From the NCBI RefSeq assembly GCF_033115175.1, contig NC_084847.1, positions 51,283,612-51,347,611 on the forward strand: a DNA stretch of 64,000 nucleotides, written 5' to 3'. This document shows, piece after piece, positions 32,195 through 42,941 of this stretch (within the stretch, counting starts at the first letter, position 1; the number at the start of each line of letters is the position of its first letter). The notes beneath the pieces were generated by a model. That model worked only from the letters and a program-made list of their open reading frames with translations, was not told the origin of the DNA and made no database searches. Origin of the DNA: Lepus europaeus. Its lineage: Eukaryota; Chordata; Mammalia; Lagomorpha; Leporidae. A program made the position numbers and the translations under genes.

Positions 32195-32355
32195 CTGGAG
32201 ACAGGTTTTTGCCCGAGTACTTGGGTCCCTGCCCTGGAGTTCCAGGCTCCCAGCCTCAGCCAGATCCCAGTCTTTGCCGGACAGATGGAAGAGCTCTGTC
32301 TCTCTGCCTTTCAGATAAGATGATAATAGAAAAATAACACATAAAAAAAAAAAGT
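32195..32355 (+). mobile_element. CSINE 3' fragment
   Basis: GAGTACTTGGGTCCCTGCC…GGCTCCCAGCCTCAGCC and GACAGATGGAAGAGC…CTTTCAGATAAG; 5' half missing or too diverged. Confidence 0.7.
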
Positions 32356-32359
32356 GATA

Positions 32360-32690
32360 GGGGCCTTTGCTGCACCTTAGTGGGTAAAGCTGCCGCCTGC
32401 AGAGCCAGCATCCCATATGGTTGCTGGTTCGAGTCCCGGCTGCTCCACTTCCAATCCAGCTCCCGGCTGATGGCCTGGGAAAAGCAGCGGAAGATGGCCC
32501 AAGTCCTTGGGCCCCTGCACCCACGTGGGAGATCTGGAAAAGGCTCCTGGCTCCTGGCTTCGGATCAGCGCAGCTCCAGCCGTTGCTGCCATTTGGGTAG
32601 TGAACCAGCGGATGGAAGACCTCTCTCTCTCTCTCTCTCTCTCTCTCTGCTTCTGCCTTTCAAAATAATAATCATCATCTTTTAAAAGTG
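32360..32690 (+). mobile_element. CSINE, full length
   Basis: GGGGCCTTTGCTGCACCTTAG head, box B GGTTCGAGTCC; AAAAGTG on both flanks may be its target duplication. Confidence 0.92.
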
Positions 32691-32727
32691 GCTGAGTTTG
32701 TCTCAGCTCCTCTGCCTCCTGCTCAGG

Positions 32728-32845
32728 AGCACCCTGGCAGGTGCTTGGGTCCCTGCCACCCACGTGGGAGACTCAGCTCGGAGACGGAGCTCCAAGGTTG
32801 CCCGCTCGCTCGCTTTCAAATAAAATGAAAATAAAATTTTTGAAT
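32728..32845 (+). mobile_element. CSINE 3' fragment
   Basis: CAGGTGCTTGGGTCCCTGCC…GTGGGAGACTCAG and CTTTCAAATAAAATG remain. Confidence 0.7.
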
Positions 32846-33399
32846 AAGTGATTTAAAAATAAAATAGGAACTGTACAGAGCATGTCTGGCCGTGTTAAAC
32901 AACCAGGGAGATGATAAAGTGGGAAAAGGTAAAGTGTGCAGGTAACAGAGTTGGGATTTTAAACAGGGTGAGCAAGGGAAGCGCTTCGCTGGGAACAGAG
33001 GCTGGAGCGCTGGGGCCAGGAGCTCCAAGCCTCCCGGGAAGGGAGGACAGGATGAGGGGTGGGGAGCAGACCAGGCGGAACCTCCCAGGGAGTGCCCTGG
33101 TGTGGGAGCCAGGACTTCGTGGAAAACATTTCCAACTTTCCATTTTTGCTAGAGCAAACCTGTTCCACCACCCCCTGCACTGGGGTGGACCCCGGCCCTG
33201 ACCAGGGGCCCAGAGAGAGAGAGAGAGAGAGGACAGGGCTCTGTGAGAGGTGGGGGGACCCTGGAGGGGGAGGGAGCAGCAGGGGCTTCTGGGAGCGTGG
33301 AGCACTTGAGCTAAGGCATCCAGGCTCACTGCCAGCGTCGGGAACTGCAGGGGGGCTGGGGAGGAATGCAGGCTCTCTCCTGGACCCCGGGAGATCTGG

Positions 33400-34131
33400 A
33401 AACCCCTACAGCCGGTCCTTGGCCTCCGAGCCCAGCTCCTCCGGGGCTGGAAAACCCCGATGCCTGGATGAGGCCGGGCGAGCACAAGATGCGCCCGGAG
33501 CAGGTGTAGCTCCGCGGGCGGCCACCCAGCCCGCTCCGCCCCACAGCGGCGGCCACGCCCTCTCTGGGTGCTCCCAGGCCCAACCGTCTGGGGTAGTGGG
33601 CCGCGCTCCACTCCCCAGCCCGCCCGCGCCCGAGGCGCCGAAATGCCTTGAGGATGGTGGGGTTGGAGGCGGCAGTTTGCGATTTGCACCTAGCGTCGCT
33701 GAAGTTCCGGGGGACGCGGAGTCGGAGTGGGAAGGGCAGGTCCCTCCCGCCCGCAGCACCCGGGACCCGGGCGCACGACGGCCAGGTCCGTCCTCCTAAG
33801 GGCGCACGGTGGAGGTGGGAGGGGGCCACGTCACTGTCCCCAGGCCCGGCCCCGCCCCGCCCCGCCCGCCCCCGCCGGAGCGCTGGCGCGCGGAGCTAAG
33901 TCGCCCGGCCCCGGCCCGCCGAACCAGAAGCAGGTGCAAACGCAGCAGCGGCGCGAGAGAGCGGAGTCGCGCCGTTAGCCTCCGCCGCCGTCCCCGCGCC
34001 CGTCCGTCCGTGCGTCCGTCCTCCGGCCCGCGCGCCGCCGCCGCCGCCGCCGCTCCCCGCCAGGCCCAGCGGCCCCGGCCCCTCGCCTCCCTGCACCCGG
34101 CGCCGGCGGAACCGGCCTCCGAGCAGCAGCC
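33400..34131 (+). promoter_or_regulatory. CLDN3: CLDN3 CpG-island promoter and 5' UTR
   Basis: Dense CpG region without a TATA box. Overlapping GC boxes (repeated CCCCGCC words, about 33843-33880) sit 250-290 bases before the start codon, so a dispersed Sp/KLF-type start in this interval is likely. A short GCC-repeat run lies near 34030-34050 in the presumed 5' UTR. Contrasts with the TATA-type CLDN4 promoter. Confidence 0.65.
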
Positions 34132-34791
34132 ATGTCCATGGGCCTGGAGATCACCGGCACGTCGCTGGCCGTGCTGGGCTGGCTGGGCTCCATCGTGTGC
34201 TGCGCGCTGCCCATGTGGCGCGTGTCCGCCTTCATCGGCAGCAGCATCATCACGGCGCAGATCATCTGGGAGGGGCTGTGGATGAACTGTGTGGTCCAGA
34301 GCACCGGGCAGATGCAATGCAAGGTGTACGACTCGCTGCTGGCGCTGCCGCAGGACCTGCAGGCGGCCCGCGCGCTCATCGTCGTGGCCATCCTGCTGGC
34401 CGCCTTCGGGCTCTTCGTGGCGCTCGTGGGCGCCCAGTGCACCAACTGCGTGCAGGACGAAACGGCCAAGGCCAAGATCACCATCGTGGCGGGCGTGCTC
34501 TTCCTGCTGGCCGCGCTGCTCACCCTCGTGCCGGTGTCCTGGTCGGCCAACACCATCATCCAGGACTTCTACAACCCGCTGGTGCCCGAGGCGCAGAAGC
34601 GCGAGATGGGCGCCGGCCTGTACGTGGGCTGGGCCGCCTCGGCGCTGCAGCTGCTGGGGGGCGCGCTGCTCTGCTGCTCCTGCCCGCCGCGCGACAAGTA
34701 CGCGCCCACCAAGATCGCCTACTCGGCGCCGCGCTCCGCCGGGCCCGGCACGACCGCGGGCACCGCCTACGACCGCAAGGACTACGTCTGA
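34132..34791 (+). CDS. CLDN3: Claudin-3 (single coding exon)
   Basis: Intronless 219-residue claudin starting [10 protein letters not shown] and ending RKDYV, a PDZ-binding tail. Loop 1 holds Trp29, GLW (48-50), Cys53 and Cys63; loop 2 holds [12 protein letters not shown]. Four membrane helices lie near residues 8-28, 80-100, 116-136 and 160-180. The tail DRKDYV and the segment [18 protein letters not shown] separate it from CLDN4. It builds tight-junction strands in epithelia with a general sealing role and, like CLDN4, is a known enterotoxin receptor. Codon use is extremely GC3-rich, as is its CpG island. The ATG follows CAGCAGCC, a good Kozak context. Long open frames on the opposite strand here are shadows of the GC-rich coding sequence. 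Confidence 0.98.
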   Translation: MSMGLEITGTSLAVLGWLGSIVCCALPMWRVSAFIGSSIITAQIIWEGLWMNCVVQSTGQMQCKVYDSLLALPQDLQAARALIVVAILLAAFGLFVALVGAQCTNCVQDETAKAKITIVAGVLFLLAALLTLVPVSWSANTIIQDFYNPLVPEAQKREMGAGLYVGWAASALQLLGGALLCCSCPPRDKYAPTKIAYSAPRSAGPGTTAGTAYDRKDYV

Positions 34792-35104
34792 GCGCTAGGC
34801 GCGGAAAGACCCCCGCCCCGCCGCCGCCGCCGCCGCCGCCGCCGCCAGCTGGAGCGCCCGCCGGTCCCGCGGATGGTCCCGCGCCCGAGACCAGGCTGGC
34901 CCCGCGCCCCCTTCGCCAGCTCTTCGCCGCTCTGCGGGCCGGGGCGCACCGGACTGCGGGATCCAGGGACCACCCCGCAGGAACAATGCGCCGCTTGGCT
35001 CGCGCAGAGGGGCTCAGGCGGCCGCCGCCCCTCGCCCGCCCAGTCGGGCCCCTCCCCGGCCCCAAATGCCGGGTTGGGCAGGGCCCGGCAACAGGATATT
35101 TTTC

Positions 35105-35110
35105 AATAAA
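35105..35110 (+). terminator. CLDN3: CLDN3 poly(A) signal
   Basis: AATAAA in TTTTTCAATAAAAGCC, 313 bases after the stop, followed by a T-rich and then GT-rich stretch (CGTTTTGCAGTGG…CTTGTTCTG). It defines a short GC-rich 3' UTR containing a CCG repeat at about 34814-34846. Confidence 0.85.
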
Positions 35111-35855
35111 AGCCTTTTCGTTTTGCAGTGGCTGGCGCCTCCTTGTTCTGAGCGCCCCCCCCCCCCCCCGGGGTCCCCTTTGGCTGGATTCCTCCTCCGC
35201 TGTCCGGCTGGATAGAGTTTAGCAGGGACTTACCGAGGGTCAGCAGGGAGGAAAATGGAGCCTGCGCCCTGGGCAGTTAGGCAGTGAGCAAAACAGAGAC
35301 TCCGTCATCGGGAGAGACTGGCCTGGGTGCTTCCGGCTGGGGGGGGGTGGGTGTAGGCCACAGGGAAGAGAGTGGGACCCCATCTTCCTGGGGCACCCCC
35401 AAGAGAGGTAAGGTGGGTGCAAGGCCTCAGAATCTACCGCTCAAAGGGGCTTGGCCCAGGCCCAGAGGAGGCTACTTGCTTAGCAATGCTGGGATTCCCC
35501 ACGGCTGGAGGGATTGCGCGTGGGAGGGGTGGTCCTGAGGCCCAGGACTGGGCAGAGGGAAGGGACGCGTGTGGTTTCTCCAAGGCTCTCCCCGGAAGGC
35601 CTGTAAAGAAACCATCTAAGACATCAAGGCTTAGAGGGTGGTGGCTAGGAGGCAGGGGCAGCTGGTGGGGCTGGGCAGAGTCTGAGAGCCAGGGGAGATG
35701 CAGAGTAGGGGAGACGGGAGACCTTGGAGTACCCCCAACTTTTCTTCTGAGTTCATTCATTGCATAGTAGGGCCCTTGACCATATAGGAGCCCAGGTTTC
35801 TGGGGGAAGGTGATGGGTTCCATTTTGTTTGGTTTGTTGTTGTTGTTGTTGTTGT
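35111..35855. other. CLDN3 downstream DNA
   Basis: C run at 35154-35169, G run near 35340, and a TTG repeat at the end; no gene. Confidence 0.4.
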
Positions 35856-36174
35856 TTTAAAAAAAAATTTATTTGAAAAGCAGAGTTACAGAGAGGCAGA
35901 GGCAGAGAGAGAGAGGTCTTCCATCTGCTGGTTCACTCCCCAAATGGCCGCAACGGCTGGAGCTGCGCCCATCTGAAGCCAGGAGCCAGGAGCTTCTTCC
36001 AGGTCTCCCACGTGGGTGCAGGGGCCTAAGGACCTGGGCCATCTTCCACTGCTTTCCCAGGCCACAGCAGAGAGCTGGATCAGAAGTAGAGCAGGCCAGA
36101 CTCGAACCGGCACCCGCATGGGATGCTGGCACTGCAGGCAGAGGCTTTACCGGCTACACCACAGTGCTGGCCCC
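35856..36174 (-). mobile_element. CSINE beside a TTG repeat
   Basis: Antisense, little diverged, TTTATTTGAAAAGCAGAG to CACAGTGCTGGCCCCCC; (TTG)n at 35831-35855 abuts it. Confidence 0.93.
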
Positions 36175-36177
36175 CCA

Positions 36178-36382
36178 AAAAATTTAAGATGCAGAGAGAC
36201 AAATACAAAAAGCTTCCATCCACTGGCTCACTCCCCAAATGCCAGCAATGACCAGGACTGAGCTGAGACCAAAGCCAGGAGCCTGGAACTCCACCCAGGT
36301 CTCCCACCTGCGTAGCAGGGACCCAACAACATGAGCCGACATGGGCTGGGCACCCTTAACTGCTAGGCCAAATGCCCGTCCC
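36178..36382 (-). mobile_element. CSINE, old shortened copy
   Basis: GATGCAGAGAGACAAATAC, CCACTGGCTCACTCCCC and CTAGGCCAAATGCCCGTCC; adjoins the previous younger copy in the same orientation. Confidence 0.8.
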
Positions 36383-36949
36383 TGGGTGCCACTGTGAGCG
36401 TGTGAAGTCTGGGGAGCCTGTGGGGCTTCCAGGTGGAGGCATCCAGGAAGTAGCAGGGCCTGTGTTCGAGACCTGGCACCTCTGAACACACACTTGGCAA
36501 CCAAAACCAGGGGACTGGGTGAGGTCGGTCTCGAAACCGAAAGAAGTGTTTCAAGGCGACCTCGGTGCCAAGGCCATGGTAGGGCAGTGAACTCGAGGCG
36601 TGAACTCAGACAGAGCCTGTAGACCCCGTGGTGCTCAGAAAGAAGCCCCCAGGCCAAGCCAGTGAGCCAAGGTCACCCCGGGGGACTGGGGGTTGGCGGG
36701 ACTGGCCGTGACTCCTGAGCGATTGTATCACACGCTCTCCCGGCCACAGCCAAGCTGGAGCCAAGGGCCCCTGTGGCAGACCGGGTTCTTGGTAGAAGCC
36801 TGAGTTCCCAAAGAACTCCCCGCTTAAGGAACACCCGCAGGGAAGAGGAAGTGGGGTCCATGAAGAGTTGGTGGACCAGTGTTAGGCCACTCTGGGTAAG
36901 AGCCCAGGAAGGGAGGGGTGGGAGGGGTGTTCCAACAGCTTTGTTTTTT

Positions 36950-37011
36950 TGGTTTTTTTTTAAGATTTATTTATTTGTTTGAAAGTCAGAGTTACACAGA
37001 GAGAGAAGGAG

Positions 37012-37055
<44 letters not shown>

Positions 37056-37300
37056 CTTCCATCCGCTATAGCCGCAATGGCCGGAGCTACGTCGATCCAA
37101 AGCCAGGAGCCAGGAGCTTCTTCCAGTCTCCCACATGGGTGCAGGGGCCCAAAGACCTGGGCCATCTTCCACTGCTTTCCCAGGCCACAGCAGAAACCTA
37201 GATCGGAAGTGGAGCAGCTGGGACTCGAACTGACGCCCATATGGGATGCCGGCACTGCAGGCAGTGGCTTTACCGGCTTTATCACAGTGCCAGGCCCCCC
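36950..37300 (-). mobile_element. CSINE with GA expansion
   Basis: Antisense; GA tract 37017-37052; head reads TATCACAGTGCCAGGCCCC, followed by a short AC repeat at 37301-37315. Confidence 0.92.
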
Positions 37301-37315
37301 CCACACACACACACA

Positions 37316-38004
37316 GCTTTCTTAAGGGGACCAGCCTTCAGGGCAGGAAGCAGGGAGAGGGAAGGAGAACATGCTGGGGAGGGGGGGAGGGATGGCCATC
37401 ATTGAGGGTCTTGGGAAGAGCTGGAGGAAGGCTCGGGAGGGGAGGGCTCTGGGGCAAGGGGACCTCGATGAAGAGGAGGGACCTAGATCAGGAGTGGGCT
37501 TGGGGAGCAGTGGCGACTGGGAATGAATCTGAAGGAGAAAGGGTCTCTGGGCTTGTCCCGTGGTGGGATTTAGGTGGGATCTGGGTGGTGGGCGCTCCCC
37601 GGGCAGGGTAGTTGTGACGTGTGGTGGGGCGGAGTCAGAACGGAGGGGCCGCCGACAGACTTTTCCTGGCAGGCATAGGATGCCTTAGTTAAGCCCAGCT
37701 CCGGGAGGGCAGCCTGGCCACGAGCCCCCTCCCAGCCACACTGAGACCCCGGCCCGGCCCACCCCCAGCGCCCTCAAGCCAGAAGGAGGTGGCCGAGAAG
37801 GGAGACAGACCCAGGCCTGGGTCTGGGCAGGGTGGCCCAGTCTCTCCCCAAGCCTGGATGCGCCTAGGGTACGAGGCCCCCTCCTCCCTCCTACACCTGG
37901 CCACGGCCAGTCTGTGCCCGGCTTTGAAGCCGAGGTGGTGGCTGCTTGCAGAGCAAGCTGAGGCGCTAGACAGGGCTACTTTACAAAGTTCGAGGTGTAG
38001 AGGG
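37316..38004. other. Unique DNA between CLDN3 and ABHD11
   Basis: No gene; TTGTGACGTGTGG at about 37612 holds a half CRE. Confidence 0.4.
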
Positions 38005-38318
38005 TTAGGTATTTGGCACAGCGCTCAGGACACAGCTTACGATGTCCACACCTGTGTCTGGTCTGAGTGCCGGCTCCTCCACTTCCAATCCAGCCTCCTG
38101 CACCCTGGGAGGCAGCCATGAGGACTCCAGTACTTGGGTCCCTGCCACCCACGCAGGAGAGCTGGATGGCGTCCCCAGGCCCGGCGGGGCTTTAGCCTGG
38201 CCCAGTCTCATCAGTTTTTGGACATTTGGGGAGTGAACCAATGGATGGAAGATCGATCTCGCTGTCTCTCTCTCTCTCTCTGCCTTTCGAAAAAAATGAA
38301 AATAAATATATACTTTTT
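38005..38318 (+). mobile_element. CSINE, old copy
   Basis: GTTAGGTATTTGGCACAGCG head, GGGAGTGAACCAATGGATGG body, GAAAATAAATATATAC tail. Confidence 0.85.
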
Positions 38319-38324
38319 TAATAA

Positions 38325-38643
38325 ATTTTTTAAAAGATTTATTTATTTATTTGAAAGTCAGAGTTACACAGAGAGAGGGGAGGCAGAGAGAGAGAGAGAA
38401 GTCTTCTACCCGCTGGTTCACTCCTCAATTGGCCGCAATGGCCAGCACTGAGCCAGGAGCTTCTTCCAGGTCTCCCATGCAGGTGCAGGGGCCCAAGGAC
38501 TTGGGCCATCTTCTACTGCTATCTCAGGCCACAGCAGCGAGCTGGATAGGAAGAGGAGCAGCTGGGACTCGAACCGGCGCCCATGTGGGATGCCGGTGCT
38601 TCAGGCCAAGGCGTTAGCCCGCTGCGCCACAGCACCAGCCCCT
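38325..38643 (-). mobile_element. CSINE, antisense, abutting previous copy
   Basis: Starts AAAAGATTTATTTATTTATTTG and ends CGCCACAGCACCAGCCCC; tail to tail with the copy before it. Confidence 0.92.
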
Positions 38644-38671
38644 TTACTTCTTTTTTTAACTCTGGGTTTAT

Positions 38672-38712
38672 TGAGGCAAGTGTTGTGGTGCAGCAGGTTA
38701 AAGCCATGAGCT
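38672..38712 (+). mobile_element. CSINE head fragment
   Basis: GGCAAGTGTTGTGGTGCAGC and AGGTTAAAGCC only; the rest is absent. Confidence 0.6.
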
Positions 38713-38779
38713 TATTTTCTAAAAAAAAATGGTGGAAAATAAAATGAAAAGTTTATATTGGTACGAAAAAAAAGAAGTT

Positions 38780-39115
38780 GAGGATGCTGGCACCATGGCG
38801 CTATAGGTTAATCCTCCACCTTTGGCCCCAGCATCCCATATGGGCGCTGGTTCAAGTCCCTGCTGCTCCCCTTCCAATCCAGCTCTCTGCTATGGCCTGG
38901 GAAAGCAGTGGAAAATGGCCCCAGACGTTGGGCCCCTGCACCTGCGTGGGAGACCCAGAGGAAGCTCCTGGCTCCTGGCTTTGGATCCGTGCAGCTCTGG
39001 CTGTTGAGGCCATTTGGGGAGTGAGCCAGCAGACAGAAAACTTTTCTCTCTGTCTCTCCCTCTTTCCCTCTGTAACTCTACCTCTCAAATAAATTGAAAA
39101 AATTCTTTTTTTAAG
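38780..39115 (+). mobile_element. CSINE, mosaic of two subfamilies
   Basis: Head GGCACCATGGCGCTATAGG…TAATCCTCCACC is of the young GGTTCTAG-type, but the rest (GGTTCAAGTCC, AAATAAATTG tail) is of the common type. Confidence 0.88.
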
Positions 39116-40602
39116 AAAAGGTGAAATCCATGCCTGTTTATACCAAAATATGCATTTCGCCTCCTGTTGCTGACCTCCCACACTTCCCCACCCCCATGAA
39201 GGTCACCTCCCAAGGTCAAGGACAACGTGTCCCTGGCCCTCCGTCTGCAGCACCCAGGCTGGCACCGGGAGGCTCGTTGGAAATGTCTGTGGAATGAAGG
39301 CCTGCCGGCCTGCCTGCCTGTCCAGGGAGCAGCTGGCATGAGCCTGGGCACAGAGGAGGAGCTCCTAGCATTCTGCTTTGGGGGATTCAGCCAGGCGGGA
39401 CCCCCGGGGAACTTGGGGAGGAGGCTGGATACTGAGAAAATTCCTTGGCTTTCTTCCAACCCCCTCCGCACCGCCCCCTCCCCCACCCTGTACCCCTGGA
39501 GCCCCCTGCCAGGCCCTGAGGCTCCCGCTCACCCCGCCTCCCGCTGGGGCCAGCCCGGTTGGCCACACCTGTTCTCTCTCTTCCTCCTGCGCAGACCCAG
39601 AGCCAAAGGCTTTATCAAACAAACGCTGGGTTTATTCTGGCTCCCTCAAGGTCTGCGGCTGGCCTGGAAGAACAGACAGTCCTGCTTCCCCCTCCCCTGC
39701 CGGCGGCCCTCGGCCAAGACCAGGGAGAGCGGCAGGTGCTCCAGGCCTCCAGCCCCTGCTAGGGTTGACCCTGTAAGAACTGTGCCAGGTGGGCCGCACC
39801 CAGCGACGCCGCCTAGGCTGAGAACCTGCCCCTCCTGTCAATGCCAGCCCCTTGCCTGTCAGCTTTCCCATTGGTTCTGGATCTGTGCCCCGCCCCATCA
39901 CCACCATCTTTCTGTCACAGCCTTGGGAGGGCCTCCTGGCCCCAGGCTCCCTCCCAAACCCCACCATGCCCCTTTCCAAGCCAAGCCATCCATCACAGAG
40001 CAATCCTGAACCTGACTGTGTGGCTGCCCTATGCGGAACCCACCCCCAGCCCCAGGAGGCCCCCTCCCCCCAGGGAGCGCTTAGGCGGGGCAAAGGTCAC
40101 GACCGTGACCCAGTTTGGAGAAGACACAATTTGTGTCTGAAGGGCCATCAAGGAGCTGTAAATAGATTCCAGAAGAGTTCAAAGCCCACAAGATCTAGAA
40201 AGGCTGGGGAGGATCGGGTCTGGAGCACGTTGGCCACAGACAGCAGGAGGGAAAAGCCTTCCAGGCTGGGTCATCTCCTGGGCGAGAGCCAGCAGTAGGG
40301 CGCAATGGCGACACGCAGGGGTGTGGCCACAGGGCCGGGCGGGGAATTCAGCCTCCAGGAACTGAAAGAGAGCAGGTTGAAAACAGCCCTTCCCAGCCCC
40401 TTCCCCAGACCTGACCTTGAAACCCAGCCTGCAGTCCCAGCACCACCCCTCCCCCTCTTCCCTCCGCCGTCTCCCTTCCAGACAAGCCCGGGTCATCATG
40501 GGGGAATTGGCAGCTCATGTTGGGATTCCGCACAGTCAAAAAAAAAAAAAAAAAAAAGACCATGAAAGAACTAGAAGACTACAGGAGAGTGTTTTTCTAA
40601 GG
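39116..40602. other. SINE-free unique stretch
   Basis: 1.5 kb between CSINEs, ending in a 19-A run. Around 39610-39645 GATA, forkhead-like AAACAAAC and TTTATTC words cluster. No coding homology in the long open frames. Confidence 0.4.
40539..40557. repeat. 19-base A run without SINE body
   Basis: Preceded by ATTCCGCACAGTC; no recognisable element to its left. Confidence 0.9.
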
Positions 40603-40905
40603 CGGGGGTGAGACGCCCACATCCCACATCAGAGTGCCTGCGTTCTCATCCCAGCTCCACTTCCAATTCCAGCTTCCTGCCGCTGTGCACCCTGAGAAGC
40701 CAGAGGTGATGGCTCAAGTAGTGGCTTCCCTGCCACCCGCATGGGAGCCCCAGATGGAGCTCTGGGCTACTGGCTCTGGCCTGAGACCAGTTCCGGCTGT
40801 TACAGTCATTTGGGACTGAACCAATGGATGGAAGATCTCTCTCTCTCTCTCTCTCTCTCTCCCTCCCCCCCCCTTTTAATTCTCATTACCTAAATTGAGA
40901 TTGAC
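40603..40905 (+). mobile_element. CSINE, old copy
   Basis: GACGCCCACATCCCACATCAG head type as at 11765; CT tract 40836-40862; tail degraded. Confidence 0.82.
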
Positions 40906-40907
40906 TT

Positions 40908-41205
40908 TTTAAAAAATTATTTATTTATTTGAGAGGTACAGAGAGAGAGAGAGGCCTTCCAGCTGCTGGTTCACTCCCCAAAATGGCCACAATGGCTGGA
41001 GATGAAGCCAGGAGCCAGGAATTTCTTCCAGGTCTCCCATGTGGGTGCAAGAACCCAAGCACTTGGGCCATCTTCCGCTGCTTTCCCAGGTGCATTAACG
41101 GGGAGCTGGATCGGAAGTGGAACAGCCGGGACTCAAACCAGTGCCCATATGAGACGCTGGCACCTCAGGCAGCGGCTTTACCCTCTGTGCCATAGTGCCA
41201 GCCCT
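40908..41205 (-). mobile_element. CSINE
   Basis: Antisense; AAAATTATTTATTTATTTG to GTGCCATAGTGCCAGCCC; abuts the inverted L1 piece. Confidence 0.92.
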
Positions 41206-41372
41206 CACGCTGTTTTGATTACAGGAAGTTTTCAAGTCAGGGAGTAGAATTCTTACAATTTTGTTTTTCTTTTCCAGAATTATTTTCCCTATGAGGGTTC
41301 TTTGTGATTCCATGTGAATTTTAAGATGAAAATGTCTATTTCTTGGAGCTTTTGATGGGCACTGAATCTGTG
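41206..41372 (-). mobile_element. L1 segment, inverted 5' part of the following L1
   Basis: Antisense ORF2 sequence (reverse complement gives ATCAAAACAGCGTG at its L1-3' end and ACAGATTCAGTGCCC at the other). Its L1 end point continues directly into the plus-strand segment that starts at 41372. Confidence 0.7.
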
Positions 41373-41601
41373 GCACTAGCATGAAGACAGATAAATAGAT
41401 GAACGTGACAGACTAGGCTGCCCAGAGATAAACATTCAACAGTGCACTCAAATGATTTTCAAAAAGGATATTATGATCATTTGGTGTTATAAGCACAATC
41501 TTTCTGAGAAACAGTGCTGAGAAACTGGATATCCACATGCAAAAAAAATTTCGTAGGTAGCAGTTCAGCTCCTGACTGATCTATCAACGGCCAGCCCTCG
41601 G

Positions 41602-41739
41602 GGCCAGCGTTCCGGCTCAGTGGGGTAAGCCACTGGCTGAGATGCCGGCATCCCACATCCGAGTGTCAGTTCAAGTCCCAGCTGCTCTACTTCTGACCCA
41701 GCTCCCTGTTAACGCACCTGAGAAAGCAGTGGAAGATGG
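41602..41739 (+). mobile_element. CSINE 5' half
   Basis: GGGGCCAGCGTTCCGGCTCAG to GAAAGCAGTGGAAGATGG, ending exactly where another CSINE begins; the missing 3' half is not recovered on the far side. Confidence 0.85.
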
Positions 41740-42078
41740 GGCTGGCGCTGTGGCATAGCGGGTAAAGCTGCCACCTGCAGTGCCGGCATCCCATATGGTC
41801 ACTGGTTTGAATCCTGGCTGCTCCACTTCCCATCCAGCTCTCTGCTATGGCCTGGGACAGCAGTGGAAGATGGCCCGAGTCCTTGGGCCCCTGCACCTGC
41901 GTGGGAGACCCAGAAGAAGCTCCTGGCTCCTGGCTTCAGATTGGCTCAGCTCCGGCCATTGCAGCCAACTGGGGAGTGAACCAGCGGATGGAAGACCTCT
42001 CTCTCTCTCTCTGTCTCTCTCTCTGTCTCTCTCTGCCTCTGCCTCTCTCTAACTCTGATTTTTTAATAAATAAATAAT
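41740..42078 (+). mobile_element. CSINE, full length
   Basis: GGCTGGCGCTGTGGCATAGC head to AATAAATAAATAATAG tail, joined to the half copy at GGAAGATGG, a body sequence shared by both. Confidence 0.93.
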
Positions 42079-42277
42079 AGTTAAAATTAAATAAATTAAA
42101 AGCCACAGATCAAAGACCTAAACATAAAATCTAAAACTATAAAACCTTTGGAAGAAAACACAGGGCCAAAGTTTCACAACGTAGGGTTCAGTGATGATTT
42201 CTTGGGTGTGACACTAAAAGCACAGGCAATAAAAGAAGCCATAGGCAGACTGGGCTTGGTGAAAATTAAAGTTTTGG

Positions 42278-42478
42278 AGCCAGCACTGTGGTGTAGCAGG
42301 TAAAGCCGCCACCTGCAGCACCAGTACCCCATGCGGGTGCCAGTTCGAGTCCCGGCTGCTCCACTTCTGATCCAGCTCCCTGCTAGTGCACCTGGAAAAG
42401 CATCGGAGGATGGCCCAAGTGCTTGGGCCCCTGCACCCATGGAGGAGACTCTTGTTTGTTTGTTTGTTTGTTTGTTTT
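42278..42478 (+). mobile_element. CSINE, 3'-truncated, ending in TTTG repeat
   Basis: GGAGCCAGCACTGTGGTGTAGC to GCACCCATGGAGGAGACTC, then (TTTG)n at 42449-42474; lies within L1. Confidence 0.9.
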
Positions 42479-42941
42479 TTAATTGAACTAATTAGCACCA
42501 CCACAAGTCAGCGTTTCTGCTTCTGGGTATACGCGGAGAATCCAAAGCCGGTATTTGCACAGCGTGTTCCTACAGGCAGGGCAGGAAAACAGCAAGGCAC
42601 AGCAGTGCCTGCCCGGACAGACCCGGTGCGGCCTCTGCACGGGAGACCCACACCTGCTCCGGCGTGGGTGAACCCTGAGGCCTGGACGTCAAGGGAGACA
42701 GAGCAGCCGCAAGAGGCACACGCAGCGCCCAGAGCAGTGGCGGCAGTCGGAGTCCCAGCACCCGGAAGCGGCCTGGCACCAGCGGGGGGGAGGGGGCGCT
42801 GCAGCCGCATCAGCGTGGGTGTCAATGCGCGAGATGGGGACACCCTGGGCAGCCGCTCCCCAGCCCCCGGGGGGTACAGCGGTCACGGTTAGGACGGTGA
42901 GGCGGCTGTGTGCTCTTTTTAACCCCAATAAAAACACTCAC

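Larger units (their letters stand above)
41373..42935 (+). mobile_element. L1 3' part, plus strand, split by three CSINEs
   Basis: Segments 41373-41601 (GCATGAAGACAGATAAATAG, AACTGGATATCCACATGC), 42079-42277 (AAAACTATAAAACCTTTGG, GGTGTGACACTAAAAGC) and about 42479-42600 (CTTCTGGGTATACGCG) are collinear with ORF2. A possible 3' end (ACCCCAATAAAAACAC) is at 42920-42935. Bases 42600-42890 are GC-rich and unassigned. Confidence 0.7.

Noticed and set aside
34197-35222. Long open frames overlapping CLDN3 in other frames and on the opposite strand
   Set aside because: Shadows of a GC3-rich coding sequence and its CpG-rich 3' UTR.
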